From: Crocinitomicaceae bacterium
Lineage (GTDB): Bacteria > Bacteroidota > Bacteroidia > Flavobacteriales_D > Crocinitomicaceae
DNA: 5,675 bases
Assembly (NCBI GenBank): GCA_013215515.1
Contig: JABSPC010000220.1
Coordinates: forward strand, 1 to 5,675
Direction: 5' to 3'
The notes beneath the pieces are model-generated. The model was not told the DNA's origin, searched no databases, and was given only the letters and a program-made list of their open reading frames with translations. Below, one piece after another: positions 1 to 5,464 of the stretch. Made by a program: the position numbers and the translations under genes. Each line of letters starts with the position of its first letter. The first letter of the stretch is position 1.

Positions 1-1349
1 ACTGATATTTTAACGAAATACGTTCCAGAATAAACGGTTGAAACATCGAAATAAGTTATCGTTTGGCCTTCGTGAATTTTAGAAGTACTAATTACTTTTC
101 CAACAATATCGACCAGAGTAACTTCCATTTCTTGGCTTACTAAACCACCAACTTGAATAGCGATTAGGTCCGTTGCAGGATTTGGAAATACATTAATGTC
201 TAAATTATTGAATTGAGCTTCTGACAATGAATTCGATGGTTCATAAACCGTAACGGCTTCCGTGATCGAGTTTACCAATCTGTTCGCATATGTTCCGTAG
301 AATGTAGGTCCAACGGTATACGGGTAAGCCGAGTTCCAATTGGCATTAACTGTACAGAAATAAGCGTACGTCCCACTAGGATATTCAGGTGTAATACAAG
401 TACGGCCATTGTGCTCATCCAAATGATCTTCACTCGCGCTGGCAACGAAAATATAATCTTCGCGGTATGTTCCTCTTGGGTATGTCGCATTAAACGCCGG
501 TCCTAATTCTGAAGCTGATCCATCAGGATAAGTTGAACGATCTGATGTTGATCCCAATTCATATCCAGAAATCATACGTGTAACTCCACCAGTTCCGTCA
601 TTATTTACAAAACCATACGCTCCGTAAATAGGATAACCGTCGTATGCAAACCCGAGTAATGGGGAATGCGCACTTCCATTGATAGCGTAAAGGCCGTCAG
701 CATCGTATAAATTACAAATAGTCGAAATAACATTGATGTCTAAATCAAACGCTGAAGGATTTTGATGGTGGTGGTAATTTCCATTGGCCGGATGTCCTTT
801 TGAACAATCGAATCCACCCATTTCTGCTGGAATTGCATCTCTGTTCCAATCCATCGTTGCTTGAGGTCCACCTGGACAAGGAGGGTTGGCCGGCCCTCCA
901 CAAGGAGCGTTTGATCCCGGGTCCCATGCTACTCCATCTCTGAAGTCGAATACTGAAACGCCATTCACGAAAACTCCGATTCTACCTCCTGTGGTAGTTT
1001 GATTGTTTACAGCAGGAACTGGAAAACGTGGAATTTGAAAAATTGCGTTTTGATCCGTTGCCACAAAAGGGTTCATATCTAAAAAAGGCCCTGTTGGATA
1101 GGCTGGAATTCCACGTGTTTTGATATACGAATAGTTAGCAGAATAGCTCACTTCTTGGCAATTATACAGAATCCCATTGTCCATAGCGGTGGAGTTCCCA
1201 GCTACGTAATATGTTCCGTTTTGAGTGGTGTTCTGAAGCCAAGAAGTTACTTCTGGGCCTTGAGCAAATGAATTCATGCTAGAAGCCAACATGATTCCTG
1301 TAAATGCGAGTATTGTTTTTCTTGTGTTGAGTAATGTCGAAATGTTCAT
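1..1349 (-). CDS. YHYH-family secreted protein with T9SS type A sorting domain (3' end cut by window)
   Basis: An uninterrupted frame of 449 codons runs from ATG at 1349 through the left edge. Residues 1-29 form a signal peptide (basic RK at 10-11, hydrophobic core, cleavage likely after SFA, before Gln30). The middle matches the YHYH family: GNYHHHQNP at 190-198 (here YHHH rather than YHYH), the conserved FAYDGYPIYGAYGF stretch at 234-247, and the DEHNGR / EYPSGTYAYF region from 311. Seven cysteines (64, 150, 158, 182, 212, 318, 332) could form disulfides. From about residue 383 the INVFPNPATD motif begins a type A T9SS C-terminal domain, so export across the outer membrane and surface attachment or release are expected. 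The CTD lacks roughly its last ten residues because the window ends. The biochemical role of YHYH proteins is not established; the His cluster may bind metal (inference). It lies 73 bases downstream of the MbnH-like gene, same strand, so it may share transcription or have its own promoter. Confidence 0.88.
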   Translation of the reverse strand, partial: MNISTLLNTRKTILAFTGIMLASSMNSFAQGPEVTSWLQNTTQNGTYYVAGNSTAMDNGILYNCQEVSYSANYSYIKTRGIPAYPTGPFLDMNPFVATDQNAIFQIPRFPVPAVNNQTTTGGRIGVFVNGVSVFDFRDGVAWDPGSNAPCGGPANPPCPGGPQATMDWNRDAIPAEMGGFDCSKGHPANGNYHHHQNPSAFDLDINVISTICNLYDADGLYAINGSAHSPLLGFAYDGYPIYGAYGFVNNDGTGGVTRMISGYELGSTSDRSTYPDGSASELGPAFNATYPRGTYREDYIFVASASEDHLDEHNGRTCITPEYPSGTYAYFCTVNANWNSAYPYTVGPTFYGTYANRLVNSITEAVTVYEPSNSLSEAQFNNLDINVFPNPATDLIAIQVGGLVSQEMEVTLVDIVGKVISTSKIHEGQTITYFDVSTVYSGTYFVKIS

Positions 1350-1422
1350 TGCGAGTATATCTTACTAGTTCAGTTTTTATGTTGCGGTTTTAAATCAAAA
1401 CTTGCGCAATGGAATTTATTTT
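1350..1422. other. Intergenic gap between di-heme cytochrome and YHYH genes
   Basis: This 73-base AT-rich spacer is the only sizeable gap downstream of the MbnP/MbnH pair. It holds an 8-bp perfect palindrome TTGCGCAA at 1402-1409 and a weak GTTTT/AAAAC inverted repeat close by. Neither looks like a good intrinsic terminator, because there is no GC-rich stem followed by a T-run on the minus strand. I found no clear Bacteroidota TTG/TAnnTTTG promoter. Read-through from the upstream genes therefore remains possible, and a weak or ECF-type promoter cannot be excluded. Confidence 0.4.
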
Positions 1423-2436
1423 TTATCTAGATGGTCTGAAGCGCTTGTTGTATAGGAATTCTTTATCCGTCAATGTTTTTAAAAACGCAATTAAATCTTT
1501 CTTGTCGTCATCACTTAATATGATTTTCTTGCGCAATTCTTCACTCAAGTACGGGTTGTTGATATCAATATCATTTGTGTAATGTTCTAGAACATCTCTC
1601 AATTTTTTGAATCGACCGTCATGCATATAAGGGTAGGAGTGTTCAATGTTTCTTAGAGTCGGAACCCTGAATTTCAGAGAATCACTTCCCAGTCTTGAAA
1701 TGGCATATCGGCCAACATCGTTGTAATTGGTATCAATAGACAATCCATTACTAGCATAGATGTTTGAATTGAAAAGAGGTGCAGTGTGGCAGGAATTACA
1801 GTTCTTTTTGAATAGCTTCATTCCCTTTTTTTCTTGCAATGAGAGTTTTAGCTCTTTGTTCTTGTATTGATCGTATTTGGAATTTCTCGAAATTAATTGA
1901 GAAGTGAAATAGGCAAATGCCTGAAGCATTGCTTTTGAATTCACAGTTGAGTCGGAATAGCTGTCATAGAACAATTTTCTATACACTTGATTCGAATTCA
2001 GATAGGTAATTACGTTTTCAAGTGAATTATCCATTTCGGCAGGATGCTCAATGGGATTGATCATTTGCATTTCGAGATGGTTGATACCACCATCCCAGTG
2101 GAATGTATTGTTCCATGCAAGATTAATTAGTACAGGAGAGTTTCGGGTTCCTTTCTTTCCTTCTATTCCATGACTTACTGCATGATCAACATGGGTAAAC
2201 GCAGTGAATGACAGATGGCAATGCGCACAAGACACAGATCCATCTCGGGAAAGTTTAGGGTCGTAGAACAACTTTTTTCCGAGTTCAAATTTCGCGTTTG
2301 ATTCTCTTGGATTGTAGATCGGTTCTGGCCAGCCTTTTTTCATTTGTATAGAATACCTGATTCTGTGTTGGTAATTCTTAACCGAGTACATGGAAATCGA
2401 TATTATGGCAAATGCTATGAGAAGATATTTACTCAA
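1423..2436 (-). CDS. MbnH/MauG-like di-heme cytochrome c (annotated in many genomes as cytochrome-c peroxidase)
   Basis: The 337-residue product has an N-terminal hydrophobic anchor (about residues 4-18) and then a periplasmic di-heme domain. Heme sites are C70-AH-C73-H74 and C213-NS-C216-H217. Trp114 (FHWDGG), Gln124 and Glu134 (HPAEM) have the same 10-residue spacings as Trp93, Gln103 and Glu113 of MauG. After PYMHDGRF (268-276), Tyr286 lies 14 residues past His272, where the bacterial peroxidase CcpA has its axial Met and MauG its axial Tyr. This favours a MauG-type protein oxidase over a classical H2O2 peroxidase. Known MbnH enzymes convert a Trp of MbnP to kynurenine, and an MbnP-like gene sits directly upstream. 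The start is TTG at 2436, overlapping the MbnP-like stop by 8 bases. An in-frame TGA lies three codons upstream, and the next ATG (2391) would remove the anchor. The di-heme assignment is secure; the MbnH role is inferred from context and residues. Confidence 0.92.
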   Translation of the reverse strand: MSKYLLIAFAIISISMYSVKNYQHRIRYSIQMKKGWPEPIYNPRESNAKFELGKKLFYDPKLSRDGSVSCAHCHLSFTAFTHVDHAVSHGIEGKKGTRNSPVLINLAWNNTFHWDGGINHLEMQMINPIEHPAEMDNSLENVITYLNSNQVYRKLFYDSYSDSTVNSKAMLQAFAYFTSQLISRNSKYDQYKNKELKLSLQEKKGMKLFKKNCNSCHTAPLFNSNIYASNGLSIDTNYNDVGRYAISRLGSDSLKFRVPTLRNIEHSYPYMHDGRFKKLRDVLEHYTNDIDINNPYLSEELRKKIILSDDDKKDLIAFLKTLTDKEFLYNKRFRPSR

Positions 2437-3046
2437 CGCTAATCATGTTTGGATAATAATTCGTCAAACCAACAGCTTCATTCCCTGGTATCTTTACAGA
2501 ACTGGTGGAACTTAGATCTATTTGATTTAAAAATTTAGAGGGGTCAATCTTTATCTCAATAGTATCATCTGCAGAGACAGAATAACTCAATGTTCTTGCC
2601 GTGGCTTGTTCGCCATTATACCCTCCAATATGAAATTCGAATGCTTGATTTCCTTTTTTTCCTTCCAGTTTAAAATTGATGTATCCTGAATTCCAAGCCC
2701 AGTACATTCCTAAAATTGGATCTAAATCACCATCCATTGCACCTGAAACGTTTGCCATACTATCCGTCCCAAGCGTAAATGTGATTTTGCTAATTGCTTT
2801 GTCGGGAACATTTGAAAGTGTTAACGATTGAGGGCTGGAATCCTCTTTATTGATGAGGTGATAACTGTTTGGTTCAATATATACACTATTGTCTTCGAAT
2901 TGTAGCGAAATTGAAGAGAGATAAAACTTGAAAACGCCAACTTCCATCGTTGTATCACTTGGACTTAAATCAAACGAAATGGAAACGTTCTTTTGCGCAA
3001 TAACCGAAGTGGAGCCTAGCAAAAATAGAATTAGAAAAAACCTCAT
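2429..3046 (-). CDS. MbnP-like periplasmic protein, predicted kynurenine/copper-site partner of the di-heme enzyme
   Basis: The 205-residue product begins with a signal peptide, with cleavage likely after SVIA (Ala17), before Gln18. The mature part is a predicted beta-rich domain with MbnP-family signatures: LGTDSMANVSGA (92-103), a GDLDP-LGMYWAWNSGYINFKLEG block (106-129), FEFHIGG (136-142) and a short NYYPNMISV end (196-204). The mature protein has only two Trp (116 and 118, both in MYWAWNSGY), two His (63 and 139) and no Cys. In studied MbnP proteins a Trp is oxidised to kynurenine by MbnH and then contributes to copper binding. With only two candidates, Trp116 or Trp118 should be the target here. 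It starts 1 base after the sensor gene's stop and overlaps the di-heme gene by 8 bases, as expected for an enzyme-substrate pair made together. Family membership is fairly sure; the metal is inferred. Confidence 0.85.
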   Translation of the reverse strand: MRFFLILFLLGSTSVIAQKNVSISFDLSPSDTTMEVGVFKFYLSSISLQFEDNSVYIEPNSYHLINKEDSSPQSLTLSNVPDKAISKITFTLGTDSMANVSGAMDGDLDPILGMYWAWNSGYINFKLEGKKGNQAFEFHIGGYNGEQATARTLSYSVSADDTIEIKIDPSKFLNQIDLSSTSSVKIPGNEAVGLTNYYPNMISVE

Positions 3047-3047
3047 A

Positions 3048-3497
3048 TTATCTTCTGCGAGGTGGCCGGGGTCCTGGTCGAAGTCTGTTCAACCTCCTTT
3101 GAACAAATTTTATGAGTTTTTCCTTTTGCCTGTCGTTACAGTGCTCTGCAACTTCATCAAAGAAAATAAATGTCATTGACTCAATCTCTTCTTTATTTTT
3201 ACCAATTTGATTCAGTAGATCATGCGTTGGTTTACCACTTCCAATTCTATTGAATAATTTTTCGTGGAGTTCATGATCTCTATGAACCAACGTCTTCTTT
3301 CTATTATGATGGTCTTTTTCCAAGGCATTTACAGAGGATTTAGCATCCCCTTTCAACTCCAGTGTTTTTGAAATTTCTTGCTTGTTAGGCCTTGGTGGAG
3401 GAGTGTACTTTGTCAATTGGAAATAAGCCAATGTGCATATGTTGAGTATGACAAGCGCGAGAATTAATAGTTTGTAAAATCGAGTCCCCTTCATCAT
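3048..3497 (-). CDS. CnrX/Spy-like periplasmic heavy-metal sensor (membrane-anchored)
   Basis: The 149-residue product has one N-terminal membrane helix (about residues 8-28), a Pro-rich linker (TPPPRP, 32-37) and a helical periplasmic domain. The domain fits the Bacteroidota sensor family linked to ECF sigma factors, including the late TF-FFDEVAEHCNDRQ segment (109-123) that corresponds to the family's F..I...C..EQ region. Histidines are frequent: 63, 64, 72, 75, 78, 92 and 119, with 72/75/78 spaced like one face of a helix. The tail (138-149) is Arg/Pro rich. By analogy with CnrX of the CnrYXH system, it should sense a periplasmic metal or envelope signal and control the anti-sigma protein encoded just upstream. 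The gene overlaps that gene by one base (TAATG). Two adjacent ATGs (3497 and 3494) are possible starts. Length is close to CnrX. The actual signal is unknown. Confidence 0.75.
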   Translation of the reverse strand: MMKGTRFYKLLILALVILNICTLAYFQLTKYTPPPRPNKQEISKTLELKGDAKSSVNALEKDHHNRKKTLVHRDHELHEKLFNRIGSGKPTHDLLNQIGKNKEEIESMTFIFFDEVAEHCNDRQKEKLIKFVQRRLNRLRPGPRPPRRR

Positions 3498-3784
3498 TAA
3501 ACATTTTTCATATAAGAGAGATATGAGTCGTCGACAGTTTCAGTCGAAGGAGTATCTGATTGAGAATCTTTATACTCATTCAGCGATAACAGATTGAGAC
3601 CGATCAGCAAAACAATGCTCGCTGCCGCCATCCAAACTATCTTTTTCGGAATCGTATCGTACCCCTGCTTAACCTGACTTGGGATAGCTTTGAGTCGATT
3701 CATTAGATCGCTGGAAGGAGTAACATGTTGCACATGATCTCCCATGTTCATCGTGTCTTCGATTTTATTTCTTTCCTTGTTCAT
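3497..3784 (-). CDS. Putative single-TM anti-sigma factor (CnrY-like small membrane protein)
   Basis: The 95-residue product has a charged N-terminal segment of about 47 residues, one transmembrane helix (about 48-67, KIVWMAAASIVLLIGLNLL), and a short acidic periplasmic tail ending in SYLSYMKNV. This layout (cytoplasmic sigma-binding segment, one TM helix, short outer tail) and its place directly after an ECF sigma gene and before a CnrX-like gene make it the likely anti-sigma factor. CnrY is similarly short. It has no zinc-binding H-x3-C-x2-C motif, so it is not a ZAS-type anti-sigma. The ATG at 3784 is the first start after an in-frame TAG two codons upstream. The function rests mainly on context and topology, since proteins of this size have little detectable homology. 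Confidence 0.7.
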   Translation of the reverse strand: MNKERNKIEDTMNMGDHVQHVTPSSDLMNRLKAIPSQVKQGYDTIPKKIVWMAAASIVLLIGLNLLSLNEYKDSQSDTPSTETVDDSYLSYMKNV

Positions 3785-3820
3785 ATTCTATTAGTCGTTA
3801 GTTCCTTCATAAACTTGCGT

Positions 3821-4405
3821 TCACTTTTCATTTTCTTTATAATAATCTTCGAGAAGCTGTTGCAACTTCTTTTTTGCTCTAAACATCAGAGACTCAACTG
3901 ATGACACCGAAAGCTCTGTTGATTCAGCTATTTCCGAGTAGCTCATTCCTTCAATTTTGTGCATTGTGTATGCCACTTTTTGATTTTCTGCCAACTGATC
4001 TAATGCATCAAATAAAATTTGAGTACGTTCTTTATTTTCCAATAATACTCCTGGATGGTTGAACTCGATAGTGGTCTTTGGAACAATATGCGAGTCATCT
4101 GTTTCGATGGTTGTCATCATTCCCGATCGCTTTTTTCGCGTTTTCTTTCTCAGAAATTCTTTCGATTTGTTCAAAGCAATGGAGTAAATCCAAGTAGATA
4201 ATTTAGAATCTCCGCCGAAAGTATCGAGTGAAAGATAAATTGCAGTAAACACTTCTTGAGTAACATCCTCGGCATCTTCCTTGTTCCGAATTAAGTTGAT
4301 GCAAGTGTTAAACACCTTTGACGAATAAGCGTCCACCAAGTAGTTGAAGGCTCTGTCCTTGTTCTTTTTGCTTAATTCAAGAAATGATTGATCGTCGAGA
4401 TGCAT
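3821..4405 (-). CDS. ECF-family RNA polymerase sigma-70 factor
   Basis: The 194-residue product has the two-domain ECF layout. Region 2 spans about residues 19-90, with DAEDVTQEVF (44-53) in region 2.2 and STWIYSIALNKSKEFLRK (70-87) in regions 2.3-2.4. A basic and then acidic linker follows (88-125). Region 4 spans about 130-185, with a clear HTH in MSYSEIAESTELSVSSVESL (154-173) followed by FRAKKKL. It would direct RNA polymerase to a specific set of envelope-response promoters, probably including its own operon. The size is close to CnrH. It is the first gene of the minus-strand block; the anti-sigma gene starts 36 bases after its TGA. The ATG at 4405 gives the full region 2. The sigma assignment is secure; the target promoters are unknown. 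Confidence 0.95.
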   Translation of the reverse strand: MHLDDQSFLELSKKNKDRAFNYLVDAYSSKVFNTCINLIRNKEDAEDVTQEVFTAIYLSLDTFGGDSKLSTWIYSIALNKSKEFLRKKTRKKRSGMMTTIETDDSHIVPKTTIEFNHPGVLLENKERTQILFDALDQLAENQKVAYTMHKIEGMSYSEIAESTELSVSSVESLMFRAKKKLQQLLEDYYKENEK

Positions 4406-4423
4406 ATTTCAGCAACCAAAGTA
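4406..4423 (-). promoter_or_regulatory. Weak candidate promoter element upstream of the sigma gene
   Basis: On the minus strand TACTTTG lies at 4423-4417, about 12 bases before the sigma ATG. It resembles the Bacteroidota -7 box (TAnnTTTG) with one base missing. No convincing TTG -33 box lies at the right distance. If used, the 5' leader would be only a few bases long. An ECF-type autoregulated promoter is equally possible. Confidence 0.25.
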
Positions 4424-4425
4424 CG

Positions 4426-4453
4426 ATTATTGTTTTTGAAAAGCCTCAATAAT
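4426..4453. repeat. 7-bp perfect inverted repeat upstream of the sigma gene
   Basis: ATTATTG at 4426-4432 is exactly matched by CAATAAT at 4447-4453, with a 14-base spacer. The repeat sits 21-48 bases before the sigma start codon, where an operator or upstream promoter element would be. The arms are AT-rich with no GC stem, so it is a poor terminator candidate for the upstream acyltransferase gene. It may be a regulator-binding site or a chance repeat. Confidence 0.35.
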
Positions 4454-4500
4454 AAATCTTACCGTTTAAGGATGGGAGAATCGAAGACGAGACAGAGTAA

Positions 4501-5076
4501 TTAGAACAGACGTCTCAATGGACTGTTATCCAATTGATCTGACTTTACCATAATTAAATACCAAGTGTTATCTTTGAAAATTGAATTTTTTCTGGTTTTA
4601 ATATCTGCGATTAATTCCCCTACGGTGACAAACACGTATTTTTTAACCATCTCTTCAAATACACTTAGAATGGCTACTCTACTTGGCCAAGGAGCCTTCC
4701 TTACATCGCCCATCACTCGTGCAATTAAATGCAATGACAAGGCCGTTTGTTTATATTTAGGATCTACATAAAATCTCCAAACTCCGAAAACTGTGTATTT
4801 CTCCTTCCTGAGTTTATTAATTGCGCTATCATATTCTTTCGGAAGGGGTAAGTCACCTAAATCTCTTGTTGATGAGATGCTACCTATCATTTTGTTGACC
4901 TTATTACGAATAATATAAATATTGGTATTCTCCAACTGATTAAATTGCGGATAGAAAATCATGGGGTCAGTAGCTTGAGAATGAATCAAACCTTGATCTA
5001 TATAATTCGAAAAAATGGCTTCATTTATAAAGTCAATGTCATCAGTTGATTTGGTTTTGGCAATTGTAAATTCCAT
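4501..5076 (-). CDS. GNAT-fold N-acyltransferase, FeeM-like (N-acyl amino acid synthase type)
   Basis: The 191-residue product shows the pattern of FeeM-type GNAT acyltransferases, a fold shared with LuxI-type acyl-homoserine lactone synthases. An N-terminal helical segment (about 12-37) is followed by beta strands IYIIRNKVNKMIGSISSTRD (53-72), the GDLPLPKEYDSAINKLR segment (74-90) and the VFGVWRFYVDPKYKQ strand (96-110) leading into helix 112-124, where the GNAT acyl-donor site would lie. Family members transfer acyl groups from an acyl carrier protein or CoA to an amino acid. Neither donor nor acceptor can be read from this sequence. The C-terminal third (about 128-191) does not show the usual family pattern that I recognise. 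It is probably cytoplasmic, as there is no signal peptide or TM helix. It lies 95 bases upstream of the sigma gene on the same strand, and is divergent from the HTH gene. A generic GNAT acetyltransferase is the main alternative. Confidence 0.6.
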   Translation of the reverse strand: MEFTIAKTKSTDDIDFINEAIFSNYIDQGLIHSQATDPMIFYPQFNQLENTNIYIIRNKVNKMIGSISSTRDLGDLPLPKEYDSAINKLRKEKYTVFGVWRFYVDPKYKQTALSLHLIARVMGDVRKAPWPSRVAILSVFEEMVKKYVFVTVGELIADIKTRKNSIFKDNTWYLIMVKSDQLDNSPLRRLF

Positions 5077-5302
5077 TTTCTTGCGGGGAGCTACTTAATC
5101 AATACAAAACTGGAGTAATTACTTCTGTCTTGAACATCAAAAAAGGGAGACTTTATTTAATTATTTTACCTTTAAACACATGGGAATTGACTTGAATTCA
5201 CGCGTACGTTGGTTGGAGGTCAATCAACATAGAATAATGTCAGATAATAAACTTGACCGAAAAATTGTAGCCCTTTTCTTATTGATGGAGTAAAAGGATC
5301 AA
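5077..5302. other. Intergenic region between divergent acyltransferase and HTH genes
   Basis: No convincing gene is visible. On the plus strand the frame used by the HTH gene's likely N-terminus stays open from 5099 to a TAA at 5291. It includes an ATG at 5180 (37 codons) whose product has no recognised motif. It could be a decayed upstream part of the regulator or chance. Both divergent promoters must lie here; TACCTTTA at 5167-5174 is a loose plus-strand -7-like match without a matching -33 box. Confidence 0.4.
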
Positions 5303-5464
5303 ATGGTTTGTGAGATTCAAATAAAGATGGATTTGGTCTTGTCGTCTGCTCTAAATGAACAAATGCGTTTATTGGATGAAATCAGCAAAAGCTTCGTTGA
5401 ATATTTTGAAATTGAATTCAATTATGACTTTTATGAAAGTTCATTTCGAAGAAATTCATCCTGA
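5303..5464 (+). other. Out-of-frame likely N-terminal part of the HTH regulator
   Basis: ATG at 5303 opens a 53-residue frame ending at TGA 5462-5464. Its residues 19-43 (NEQMRLLDEISKSFVEYFE..., ending NYDF) are amphipathic and look like the linker that usually precedes the F...HP-F segment in Bacteroidota LuxR-type HTH proteins. Skipping one T of the TTTT tract at 5429-5432 joins NYDF to MKVHFEEIHPDF in the next frame, giving a continuous protein of about 123 residues. After the tract this frame gives an Arg/Ser-rich stretch and stops. An in-frame TAA at 5291 limits extension upstream. Confidence 0.5.

Noticed and set aside
272..490. Minus-strand 72-codon ORF
   Set aside because: It overlaps the long YHYH reading frame in another frame and has no recognisable motif; the YHYH frame is continuous and family-like throughout.
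745..927. Minus-strand 60-codon ORF
   Set aside because: It is a shadow in another frame of the YHYH gene over the Gly/Pro/Cys-rich segment, with a low-complexity Trp/Arg/Ser composition and no motif.
1387..1409. Possible terminator hairpin after the di-heme cytochrome gene
   Set aside because: The stem is short and interrupted, mostly A-T pairs, and no T-run follows on the minus strand.
1423..2436. Classical bacterial cytochrome-c peroxidase
   Set aside because: It has Tyr rather than Met at the axial-ligand position and an MbnP-like partner gene upstream, which favour a MauG/MbnH-type role, although peroxidase activity cannot be excluded from sequence.
2928..3179. Plus-strand 83-codon ORF
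   Set aside because: It is antisense to the start of the MbnP-like gene and the end of the sensor gene, both well supported, and has no motif.
4565..4771. Plus-strand 68-codon ORF
   Set aside because: It is antisense to the acyltransferase gene. The acyltransferase frame is longer and has the conserved GNAT pattern; this one has none.
5180..5293. Plus-strand 37-codon ORF (starts MGIDLNSRVRWLEV) upstream of the HTH gene
   Set aside because: It has no motif, no clear start signal and a short length. It is noted only as a possible decayed upstream part of the regulator.
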